A stretch of 64,000 nucleotides of DNA from Qipengyuania vesicularis (GTDB taxonomy: Bacteria > Pseudomonadota > Alphaproteobacteria > Sphingomonadales > Sphingomonadaceae), in assembly GCF_019711415.1 (NCBI RefSeq), contig NZ_JAIGNJ010000001.1, forward strand, positions 1,047,001 through 1,111,000. The letters run 5' to 3'. Numbering within the stretch: position 1 is the first letter of the stretch; every line of letters starts with the position of its first letter. Below are positions 47,512 through 55,642 of the stretch, piece by piece. The position numbers and the translations under genes were made by a program. The notes beneath the pieces were generated by a model. It searched no databases. It saw only the letters and a list, made by a program, of their open reading frames with translations, and was not told the origin of the DNA.

Positions 47512-48396
47512 TTAGCCAAGCACCCATTCGGCCTCGGGAATGCCGAGCAATTTGAGGATGACGGTAAGGTTCTCGCTCGTGATCCGCCCGTTCGCCGCAT
47601 CGCGCGCCTTTGGCTTGGCGCGGTAAGCAATGCCATAGTCCGCTGCCTCGATCATCGGGATATCATTGGCGCCGTCGCCGGTGGCAAGGACACGCGCGCC
47701 TTCGCCCAGCTTCGTGCGCTCGTCTTCGAGAGTAGCGAGCTTCGTCGAGGCATCACTGACCGGACCGGCCAGCTGCCCCGTCAGATGCCCATTGGCCACG
47801 GCAAGGCGGTTTCCGACCACGCGGTCGAAACCCAGGTCTTCCGCCACACGGTCGGCAAAATGATGGAACCCTCCCGTGACGAGCACCGTGCGGCAGCCCC
47901 TGGACTTGAGCGTCTGCACAAGCGTGCGAGCCCCAGGCACCGGGGCGATCCGTTCCGCCAGGCAATTGTCGATCGCCCGTTCACCGAGCCCATCGAGCAG
48001 GCCAACCCGTTCGCGCAAGGCGCTTTCGAATTCCAGCTCCCCGCGCATGGCACGTTCGGTGATATCCGCGACCCTGTCCTTGATCCCAGCGAAATCTGCC
48101 AGTTCGTCGATGCATTCCTGCCCAATCATGGTCGAATCCATGTCGGAGACGAACAGGCGCGGCACTTCGATTGCATGATCGGCCACGAGCAGGTCTATCT
48201 CGCCGAAATGTTCTGCGAGGATCCCAGCCGCACGAAGCCTGTCACCATGAGGGAGCGAAATCTCGAGCACGTCGCCGCAGAAATCGAGCATCGCCGCCTC
48301 GGCCACGGGCATGCCGGCCTCGCCCAGTGCCTTGCTTGCGGTATCGAGCCGGGTTTCCAGTCCTTGGCTGTCTGCTATCAGCCGGGCGATGAGCAT
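47512..48396 (-). CDS. serB: Phosphoserine phosphatase
   Basis: A 294-residue HAD enzyme for the last step of serine synthesis. An N-terminal ACT-like region of about 80 residues is followed by the nucleophile motif SDMDSTMIGQECIDELAD. LVTGGFHHFADRVAEDLGF and GDGANDIPMIEAADYGIAY supply the other HAD motifs. The start MLIARLIADSQ at 48396 is the conserved N-terminus and lies inside the first codons of divergent miaA. Confidence 0.95.
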   Translation of the reverse strand: MLIARLIADSQGLETRLDTASKALGEAGMPVAEAAMLDFCGDVLEISLPHGDRLRAAGILAEHFGEIDLLVADHAIEVPRLFVSDMDSTMIGQECIDELADFAGIKDRVADITERAMRGELEFESALRERVGLLDGLGERAIDNCLAERIAPVPGARTLVQTLKSRGCRTVLVTGGFHHFADRVAEDLGFDRVVGNRLAVANGHLTGQLAGPVSDASTKLATLEDERTKLGEGARVLATGDGANDIPMIEAADYGIAYRAKPKARDAANGRITSENLTVILKLLGIPEAEWVLG

Positions 48397-49342
48397 CGAT
48401 AATTCCCCTGATCTGCCACCGGTGGCGCTCATTGCAGGGCCGACCGCCAGCGGCAAGAGCGATTTGGCGGTCAGGCTGGCACAGCGATTGGAAGCGCAGG
48501 GAAAGCGCGCGGTGGTGCTCAATGCCGACAGCGCGCAGGTCTATTCCGATTTGCAGGTCCTGTCCGCCCGGCCGACCGAGGAGGAGATGGGCGGGATCGA
48601 GCATCGTCTTTTCGGCGCATGGGATGGAGCGACAGCCTGCTCTGCGGCCGATTGGGCCGCGGCTGCCAAGCGCGAGATCGCCGATCTCCACGCAGAGGGC
48701 GCAGTGCCGATCCTGTGCGGCGGGACCGGCCTCTACATGCGCACCCTCCTCGAAGGGATCGCGCCGGTACCCGAGATAGACGCCGAGGTCAGAGCGCAAG
48801 TGCGGGCCCTATCGCAGGAGGAGGCGCGCACTGCATTGGAGACCGAAGACCCTGATGCGGCTGCCCGCCTCGCCCCAGCGGACACCTCCCGAACCTCGCG
48901 CGCGCTCGAAGTCGTGCGCTCCACCGGGCGGACGCTGAAGGATTGGCAGGCGGATAAAGTCGGAGGGATCGGCGATCGGGTCTCGCTCTATCCTCTTGTA
49001 CTGCTGCCCGATCGCGATTGGCTCTACGAGCGGTGTGATCGGCGCTTCATCCTGATGCTGGAGGGCGGTGCCGTCAGAGAAGTCGAGACACTGCTCGCGC
49101 GCAAACTCGATCCTTCCCTGCCCGTCATGCGGGCCATCGGCGTACCCGAGATCACTGGATTGCTCGAAGGCGAACTATCGCGGGATCAAGCCATCGTCGC
49201 TGGCCAGACCGCCACACGGCGCTACGCCAAGCGGCAATACACCTGGTTCAGGCACCAGCCGCCGGGTTCGTGGCCGCGCGATGACAACAAAACTATCGAT
49301 GAATACGATCTTTTTGTTTCTTTATTGCGCAAAGAGAGTTGA
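48389..49342 (+). CDS. miaA: tRNA dimethylallyltransferase
   Basis: A 317-residue enzyme adding the isopentenyl group to A37 of UNN-reading tRNAs. The P-loop GPTASGKSDLAVRLA is near residue 17. NADSAQVYSDLQVLSARPT and GGTGLYMRTLLEG follow, and the C-terminus has ATRRYAKRQYTWFRHQ. The ATG at 48389 overlaps the serB start codon region by 8 bp on the opposite strand. Confidence 0.96.
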   Translation: MSIDNSPDLPPVALIAGPTASGKSDLAVRLAQRLEAQGKRAVVLNADSAQVYSDLQVLSARPTEEEMGGIEHRLFGAWDGATACSAADWAAAAKREIADLHAEGAVPILCGGTGLYMRTLLEGIAPVPEIDAEVRAQVRALSQEEARTALETEDPDAAARLAPADTSRTSRALEVVRSTGRTLKDWQADKVGGIGDRVSLYPLVLLPDRDWLYERCDRRFILMLEGGAVREVETLLARKLDPSLPVMRAIGVPEITGLLEGELSRDQAIVAGQTATRRYAKRQYTWFRHQPPGSWPRDDNKTIDEYDLFVSLLRKES

Positions 49343-49367
49343 CAGGACACCTTTCGTTTCGCATACG
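49339..49367 (+). promoter_or_regulatory. Putative ilvB promoter
   Basis: TTGACA at 49339 (overlapping the miaA stop), a 17-bp spacer, then CATACG, about 70 bp ahead of the ilvB start. The -35 is a perfect consensus and the -10 is partial. Confidence 0.4.
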
Positions 49368-49378
49368 GAGGCTCTGTC

Positions 49379-49408
49379 GGCCCGGCGCTACGACCCCAGC
49401 GCCGGGCC
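49379..49408 (+). terminator. Strong hairpin in the ilvB leader (terminator or attenuator)
   Basis: GGCCCGGCGC pairs perfectly with GCGCCGGGCC around a 10-nt loop, followed by GATTTG. The stem is very stable but the T tract is weak. It ends miaA or acts within the ilvB leader. I find no Ile/Leu/Val-rich leader peptide before it. Confidence 0.5.
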
Positions 49409-49435
49409 GATTTGTGCCTAGAAACGGAGGAAACA

Positions 49436-51184
49436 GTGTCGGAAGAGCGCAGCGGAGCTGCCATATTGATCGAATGCCTCAAGCGGCAGGGAGTCGAATT
49501 CGTCTTCGGCTATCCCGGCGGCGCCGTGCTGCCGATCTATGACGAACTCTTCGCCGACAGCGACATCCGCCACATCCTAGTCCGCCATGAAGCGGGCGCG
49601 GCGCACGCGGCGGAAGGCTATGCGCGATCGACCGGCAAGCCCGGCGTGGTGCTGGTCACCAGCGGCCCGGGTGCGACCAATGCGGTGACCGGGATCGCCG
49701 ATGCCTATATGGATTCGATCCCCATGGTGGTGATCACCGGGCAGGTGCCGACCGCGCTGATCGGGACAGATGCTTTCCAGGAAGCCGACACGGTTGGCCT
49801 CACCCGCCATTGCACCAAGCACAATTACCTTGTGAAGGACCCCGAGCGGCTGCGCGCTACGATCGAGGAAGCGTTCCGCATTGCCACGACCGGGCGTCCC
49901 GGCCCGGTGGTGGTCGATATTCCCAAGGACGTGCAGATCGCTCTCGCTGCGTGGGAGGAGCAGGACGAAACGCCCCTGCCCTCGCATCGCTACCAGCCGC
50001 GTATGGTTGGCGCTGCGGACGAGATTGCCGAAGCGATCGACATGCTCAGCCAGGCAGAGCGTCCGGTTCTCTACACGGGCGGCGGCGTGATAAACGCTGG
50101 ACCCGGTGCATCCGAAGCCCTGCGCAAGCTTCAGCGTGCGACCGGCGCCCCGGTGACCAGCACGCTGATGGGCCTAGGCGCCTTCCCCGCCGACCATCCC
50201 GACTGGCTCGGCATGCTGGGCATGCATGGTACTTTCGAAGCCAATATGGCGATGAACCGCGCCGACTTGATCGTGGCGGTGGGCGCGCGTTTCGACGACC
50301 GTGTGACGGGCAGGCTCGACGCCTTCGCGCCCGAAGCCAAGAAAATCCACATCGACATCGACCGGGCCAGCATCAACAAGATCGTACCCGTCGATCTCGG
50401 CATCGTGGGCGATTGCGGCCACGTGCTGGAGCAATTGCTCGATGCATGGGGCAGCCGCAAACCGCGTGACCTGTCGGAATGGAAGGCCCGCATCCTCGGC
50501 TGGAAGGCACGCGATTGCCTCGCCTACCCCGAGAAGTCCGAACAGATCATGCCGCAAAAGAGCATTGAACGGCTCTTTGCGCTGACCAAGGATCGCAACC
50601 CGATCATCACCACCGAGGTCGGCCAACACCAGATGTGGGCGGCGCAGTATTTCGGCTTCAGCACTCCGAACAAGTGGCTCACCAGCGGTGGTCTCGGCAC
50701 GATGGGCTATGGCCTGCCCGCCGCCATCGGCGCGCAGCTGGGCAATCCTGATGCGCTGGTGATCGATATCGCCGGTGAAGCGAGCATCCAGATGAACATC
50801 CAGGAGCTCGGCACAGCAAGCCAGTTCCGCCTGCCGGTGAAGGTCTTCATCCTCAACAACGAGTACATGGGCATGGTGCGGCAGTGGCAGGAACTGACCT
50901 ATGAAAGCCGCTATTCGAACAGCTATTCGGACAGCTTGCCCGATTTCGTGAAACTCGCCGAAGCCTACGGCTGGAAGGGCATCCGCATCGAGGACGAAAG
51001 CCAGCTAGACGCGGGCATCGAGGCCATGCTTGCGCATGATGGCCCCGTGATCGTCGATTGCCAAGTGGCCAAGGAAGCCAACTGCTTCCCGATGATCCCC
51101 AGCGGCGCGGCGCACACCGAGATGCTGCTCTATGGCGACCAGGTCGAGGGCACGATGGACGACGAAGCGAAGGCACTGGTGTGA
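49436..51184 (+). CDS. ilvB: Acetolactate synthase large subunit
   Basis: A 582-residue ThDP/FAD enzyme, the first common step of branched-chain amino acid synthesis. [13 protein letters not shown] and [15 protein letters not shown] (activating Glu) open the Pyr domain. The ThDP domain has [13 protein letters not shown] and, at the Mg site, [16 protein letters not shown], where GEA replaces the more usual GDG/GDA. The GTG at 49436 is the clear start, with GGAGG 5 bp upstream. The stop overlaps the next start (TGATG). Confidence 0.96.
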   Translation: MSEERSGAAILIECLKRQGVEFVFGYPGGAVLPIYDELFADSDIRHILVRHEAGAAHAAEGYARSTGKPGVVLVTSGPGATNAVTGIADAYMDSIPMVVITGQVPTALIGTDAFQEADTVGLTRHCTKHNYLVKDPERLRATIEEAFRIATTGRPGPVVVDIPKDVQIALAAWEEQDETPLPSHRYQPRMVGAADEIAEAIDMLSQAERPVLYTGGGVINAGPGASEALRKLQRATGAPVTSTLMGLGAFPADHPDWLGMLGMHGTFEANMAMNRADLIVAVGARFDDRVTGRLDAFAPEAKKIHIDIDRASINKIVPVDLGIVGDCGHVLEQLLDAWGSRKPRDLSEWKARILGWKARDCLAYPEKSEQIMPQKSIERLFALTKDRNPIITTEVGQHQMWAAQYFGFSTPNKWLTSGGLGTMGYGLPAAIGAQLGNPDALVIDIAGEASIQMNIQELGTASQFRLPVKVFILNNEYMGMVRQWQELTYESRYSNSYSDSLPDFVKLAEAYGWKGIRIEDESQLDAGIEAMLAHDGPVIVDCQVAKEANCFPMIPSGAAHTEMLLYGDQVEGTMDDEAKALV

Positions 51185-51483
51185 TGGTTATCTCGAAAGA
51201 ACTTCCCGACGCCCTGGCGGCCAAGGCGCAGCGCCGCAACTGGTACACGCGTGATAATGCCGACCAGTTGCTCGACTGGATCGAGGAGACGGGCCAGCGC
51301 TTCTTGGGGGTCGATGTCGCGCAGACGCAAGACGACGGCAGCTGGCTACTGATCGACGAGGGACTGGACCTATCGCGCCAGACCGAGAATTTCGAGGCGG
51401 TTCGCCGCGGTCGCCAGTTCATCGCCGAATATGATGGCAAGGGCCGCATGTTTGCGCCCGTCTGGCAGGATCGCGGCGAATGA
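51184..51483 (+). CDS. Unknown 99-residue protein between ilvB and ilvN
   Basis: Starts at the ATG that shares one base with the ilvB stop (TGATG) and ends overlapping ilvN (ATGA), so it is translated between the two subunits. The protein is soluble, with no signal or membrane segment. Recognisable stretches are NADQLLDWIEETGQRFLGVD and DGSWLLIDEGLDLSRQ. No family recognised. Third positions are strongly GC, as in its neighbours. A role with acetolactate synthase is inferred from position only. Confidence 0.75.
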   Translation: MVISKELPDALAAKAQRRNWYTRDNADQLLDWIEETGQRFLGVDVAQTQDDGSWLLIDEGLDLSRQTENFEAVRRGRQFIAEYDGKGRMFAPVWQDRGE

Positions 51484-51995
51484 AAATCGCCCAGCAGGCT
51501 AACGAACGGCACGTGCTCAACGTGATCGTCGACAACGAGGCGGGTATCCTTGCGAAGATATCCGGCCTCTTCACCGCGCGCGGCTACAATATCGACAGCC
51601 TGACCGTGGCCGATATCTCGGAAGACCATGCTATCAGCCGGATCACGATCGTCACCAACGGGCCGGAGCCGGTGATCGACCAGATCCGCGCCCAGCTCGA
51701 ACGGCTGGTGCCGGTACACCGTGTGATCGATCTCACCGAAAGCGGCGCACATGTCGAGCGCGAGCTGGCCTTGGTCAAGGTTGCAGGAAAGGGTGACGCG
51801 CGCGTCGAGGCGCTGCGAATCGCCGAGCTTTTCCGTGCCAATGTCGTCGACACCACCACCGAAAGCTTCGTGTTCGAGCTGACCGGCTCGCCGGACAAGG
51901 TGGACAGTTTCATCGCCCTGATGCGCGAATTGGGCCTCGTCGAGGTCGGCCGCTCAGGGATCGTGGGTATGATGCGCGGGCCTTCCGCGGAGTAA
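51480..51995 (+). CDS. ilvN: Acetolactate synthase small (regulatory) subunit
   Basis: A 171-residue protein with an N-terminal ACT domain (about 10-85, LNVIVDNEAGILAKISGLF, then SLTVADISEDHAISRITIV) and a C-terminal ACT-like half (about 90-171). It binds valine and activates IlvB. It is coupled to the preceding small gene by ATGA and lies 12 bp before ilvC. Confidence 0.96.
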   Translation: MKIAQQANERHVLNVIVDNEAGILAKISGLFTARGYNIDSLTVADISEDHAISRITIVTNGPEPVIDQIRAQLERLVPVHRVIDLTESGAHVERELALVKVAGKGDARVEALRIAELFRANVVDTTTESFVFELTGSPDKVDSFIALMRELGLVEVGRSGIVGMMRGPSAE

Positions 51996-53042
<1,047 letters not shown>

Positions 53043-53050
53043 GTTAAGAT

Positions 53051-53080
53051 CGCGCCCAAGGGAGCAATCTCATGGGCGCG
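53051..53080 (+). promoter_or_regulatory. Hairpin enclosing the ribosome site of the DUF6151 gene
   Basis: CGCGCCCA (53051-53058) pairs perfectly with TGGGCGCG (53073-53080). The loop exposes AAGGGAG, and the 3' arm covers the last two bases of the start codon at 53072. It could tune translation or mark the end of the ilv transcript; there is no T tract. Confidence 0.4.
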
Positions 53081-53677
53081 ACTACCGATCTTCCGTTCAG
53101 CTGCAGCTGCGGCCAGTTCCAGGGGATCCTGCATGATGTCGGCCCCGACGAGGGCGACCGGCTGACCTGCTACTGCTCCGATTGCCGCGATTTCCTGCGC
53201 GTTATCGGGAGGCCCGAGTTGCTCGATGCCAATGGTGGAAACGCGGTCTACCAGACCCGTGTAGCCAAGCTTGAGATCCTCTACGGCTCCGATCGCCTTG
53301 CAACCCTGCATATGACCGAAAAACCAACCATGCGTTGGTACACCACCTGCTGTAACACTCCGCTGTTCAACACGCTGCCGAAGGCAAAGCCCGCATTCCT
53401 GAGCGTGAATACCTCCGCATTCGATCAGGCAAAGGTCGATGCGGCGCTCGGTCCTTCCAATGGTGATTTCCTCGCGAAGGAGGCGGAGCCTCCGCTGGCA
53501 CACCCGAAGGCCTTTTCGCAGTTCAAACTGGCGCTTGGTTTCATTCCCCGCCTGGTCAAGGACTCCTTTTCCAGCGCATGGAAGCGGTCTCCCCTGTTCG
53601 ATCCTGACACACGGGAACCGCTTGCAAAGCCGCGCAGGGTTAGCCCCGAAGAACGCTTGGCCGCGGGGAACCGCTGA
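53072..53677 (+). CDS. DUF6151-like GFA/zinc-binding protein
   Basis: A 201-residue protein. Cysteine pairs (FSCSCGQFQG, TCYCSDCRDFL and later YTTCCNTPLFN) form the zinc-site pattern of glutathione-dependent formaldehyde-activating-like proteins. The C-terminal half is basic and lacks a known domain. The start is 30 bp after ilvC, within a hairpin. Enzymatic role unproven. Confidence 0.78.
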   Translation: MGATTDLPFSCSCGQFQGILHDVGPDEGDRLTCYCSDCRDFLRVIGRPELLDANGGNAVYQTRVAKLEILYGSDRLATLHMTEKPTMRWYTTCCNTPLFNTLPKAKPAFLSVNTSAFDQAKVDAALGPSNGDFLAKEAEPPLAHPKAFSQFKLALGFIPRLVKDSFSSAWKRSPLFDPDTREPLAKPRRVSPEERLAAGNR

Positions 53678-53721
53678 GACAATACTCGACAAGTTGAGAC
53701 TTAGGCGGCATCTCCGGCCAG

Positions 53722-54318
53722 ATGGGGGACGCATCCAACGAGAAGTGGCTTTACGGCCTGTGCGCGGTCGCATTCATCGGCGTGATGTTCAGCCTGCTCA
53801 CGCAGGAACGTGCGCCCGCACGTGAGCGGATCGTGAGTACCGATGAACTGACACGCTATGCCCGCGCGGAACTGGAAGATCTCCAGGCTCGTTCGATAAC
53901 GAACAACCAGGAGTACTGCGGGGTCATCTTCGAGGACGAGGATGGAGGTCTCCATACATCGAGGATCTATGAAGGCGACCGGGCGACCTGTGCCTTCGAC
54001 TGGGGCGTGCCGCTGGGCAATCATGTCGTCGCGAGTTTCCATACGCATGGCGGATATGACGAGGACTTCGATTCCGAGATGCCCTCGATCGAAGATCTTG
54101 CCAACGATATCGATGCGCGGATCGACGGGTTCATTTCCACCCCGGGCGGGCGGCTGTGGCATGTTCACTGGCAGGACGAGACCGCGACGCAGGTTTGCGG
54201 TGAAGGCTGCATGGAGCAAGACCCGCGCTATGCCGGCACCCAGACGGAACAGCTCCAGCGCAGCTACAGTTTCGAAGACTTGCAAGCGCGTGGGCGCACG
54301 ATCATTCTCGACCAGTGA
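53722..54318 (+). CDS. Membrane-anchored DUF4329 (JAMM-like) protein
   Basis: A 198-residue protein. One N-terminal helix (about 9-26) anchors a periplasmic domain. The Glu in NNQEYCGVIFEDEDG, the pair FHTHGGYDEDF, and the later MPSIEDLAND form an E/HxH/S..D pattern like the JAB/MPN metalloprotease fold to which DUF4329 is related. Paired Cys may form disulfides. The stop overlaps the GTG start of the FMN oxidase (GTGA), so the two are coupled. Confidence 0.75.
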   Translation: MGDASNEKWLYGLCAVAFIGVMFSLLTQERAPARERIVSTDELTRYARAELEDLQARSITNNQEYCGVIFEDEDGGLHTSRIYEGDRATCAFDWGVPLGNHVVASFHTHGGYDEDFDSEMPSIEDLANDIDARIDGFISTPGGRLWHVHWQDETATQVCGEGCMEQDPRYAGTQTEQLQRSYSFEDLQARGRTIILDQ

Positions 54319-55463
54319 GACTGTCCGACTGCCATAACATCGACGATTTCCGCCGGCTTGCGAAGGCGCGGCTGCCGTGGCCGGTGTTCGACTATATCGA
54401 CGGCGCCGCCGATGACGAGCAGACCAAGGCCCGCAACACCAGCGCCTTCGACATCGTCGATCTCGTGCCTGACGTGCTCGCGGGCGTCGAGACCATCGAT
54501 ACCAGCTGCACAATCATGGGCTGTCGCAGCGAACTGCCGCTGATGCTGAGCCCGACAGCGCTGCAACGCGCCTTTCATCGCGATGGGGAGCGCGCCGTGG
54601 CCAAGGCGGCGGAGAAGTTCGGCGTGTGGTTCGGCATTTCCAGCCTCGCTACGCATTCGATCGAGGAAATCGCCGCGCTTACGACCGCGCCCAAGCTGTT
54701 CCAGCTCTACGTGCACAAGGACAAGGGGCTGAACGCCAGCATGATCGAGCGCTGCAAGGCTGCCGATTTCGATGCGCTGGCGCTGACCGTCGATACGATC
54801 GTTTCGGGCAAGCGCGAGCGATGCCTGCGCTCGGGCTTCACCACACCGCCCCGCTTTTCCGCCAGCTCGCTGTGGAGCTATGCCACGCGGCCGCGATGGA
54901 CGCTGGACTATGTCTTCGGGCCGAAATTCCGTCTTCCCAACCTCGATACCTACGTGGCCGAAGGAACGGGCAAGGCGGTCAGCATCCAGGAATATTTCAA
55001 CACCATGCTCGATACCGGCATGGATTGGGACACTGCGGCCCGCATCAGGCAGGATTGGGGCGGCACTTTCGCGCTCAAAGGCGTGATGAGCGTCGCCGAT
55101 GCCCGCCGCGCAGTCGAGATCGGGGCAGATGCGATCTGGATCTCGAACCACGGCGGCCGGCAGCTGGACGGCAGCCGCGCGCCTTTTGACCAGCTTCGGG
55201 AAATCGTCGACGAGGTCGGCGGCGAAATCGAAATCATCTGCGACGGCGGCGTCCGGCGCGGGACGCATGTGATGAAAGCCCTGTGCGAAGGCGCAACGGC
55301 GGCTTCCGGCGGCAGGCTTTATCTCTACGCTTTGGCGGCCGCGGGGCAGCAAGGCGTCGAGCGCGCGCTCCTGATCCTCAAGGAAGAAATCGAGCGTGCG
55401 ATGCGGCTGATGGGCGTCACCAGCTTGCAACAACTGAACCGCGAACGGCTGAGGCGGCGATAA
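54315..55463 (+). CDS. lldD: FMN-dependent alpha-hydroxy-acid oxidase/dehydrogenase (LldD-like)
   Basis: A 382-residue TIM-barrel flavoprotein. The start RLSDCHNIDDFRRLAKARLP and the active-site His279 in WISNHGGRQLDG with the following Arg identify the L-lactate/glycolate oxidase family. ICDGGVRRGTHVMKAL binds FMN phosphate. The start codon is GTG, inside the DUF4329 stop. Substrate (lactate, glycolate or mandelate) is not settled. Confidence 0.9.
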   Translation: MRLSDCHNIDDFRRLAKARLPWPVFDYIDGAADDEQTKARNTSAFDIVDLVPDVLAGVETIDTSCTIMGCRSELPLMLSPTALQRAFHRDGERAVAKAAEKFGVWFGISSLATHSIEEIAALTTAPKLFQLYVHKDKGLNASMIERCKAADFDALALTVDTIVSGKRERCLRSGFTTPPRFSASSLWSYATRPRWTLDYVFGPKFRLPNLDTYVAEGTGKAVSIQEYFNTMLDTGMDWDTAARIRQDWGGTFALKGVMSVADARRAVEIGADAIWISNHGGRQLDGSRAPFDQLREIVDEVGGEIEIICDGGVRRGTHVMKALCEGATAASGGRLYLYALAAAGQQGVERALLILKEEIERAMRLMGVTSLQQLNRERLRRR

Positions 55464-55515
55464 TTTCGCAAACTCTTGCTTGATGTCGCGGCAATATTGC
55501 GCAATGCAGCATGGC

Positions 55516-55563
55516 ATGACCCGTATCGGACTAATCCTGCGACTTACCCGCCCTTGGGCGTGA
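55516..55563 (+). CDS. Putative leuA leader peptide
   Basis: A 15-residue frame, MTRIGLILRLTRPWA, in the 179-bp leuA leader. Five of its residues are Leu or Ile, clustered as IGLIL-R-L. An in-frame ATG at 55504 would add MQHG. The stop codon lies between pairing segments: CCCTTGGG at 55551-55558 can pair with CCCAAGGG at 55594-55601, and this excludes the hairpin GGGTGCG/CGCACCC at 55580-55596. That is the layout of ribosome-mediated attenuation, but no T tract follows. Leu/Ile leaders before leuA are known in proteobacteria. Confidence 0.55.
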   Translation: MTRIGLILRLTRPWA

Positions 55564-55601
55564 CACTGGCGTGCCATGAGGGTGCGCCGCGCACCCAAGG
55601 G
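55551..55601 (+). promoter_or_regulatory. Alternative hairpins of the leuA leader
   Basis: Two mutually exclusive structures share the bases CCC at 55594-55596: an 8-bp CCCTTGGG/CCCAAGGG pairing, and a 7-bp GGGTGCG/CGCACCC hairpin with a 3-nt loop. A further CATGGCA (55510-55516) can pair with TGCCATG (55572-55578) over the leader start. Control by leucine supply is inferred. Confidence 0.45.
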
Positions 55602-55642
55602 CCGAAGAACCAGCCGCAGTAACCGACACGAGTATTCCTCCG

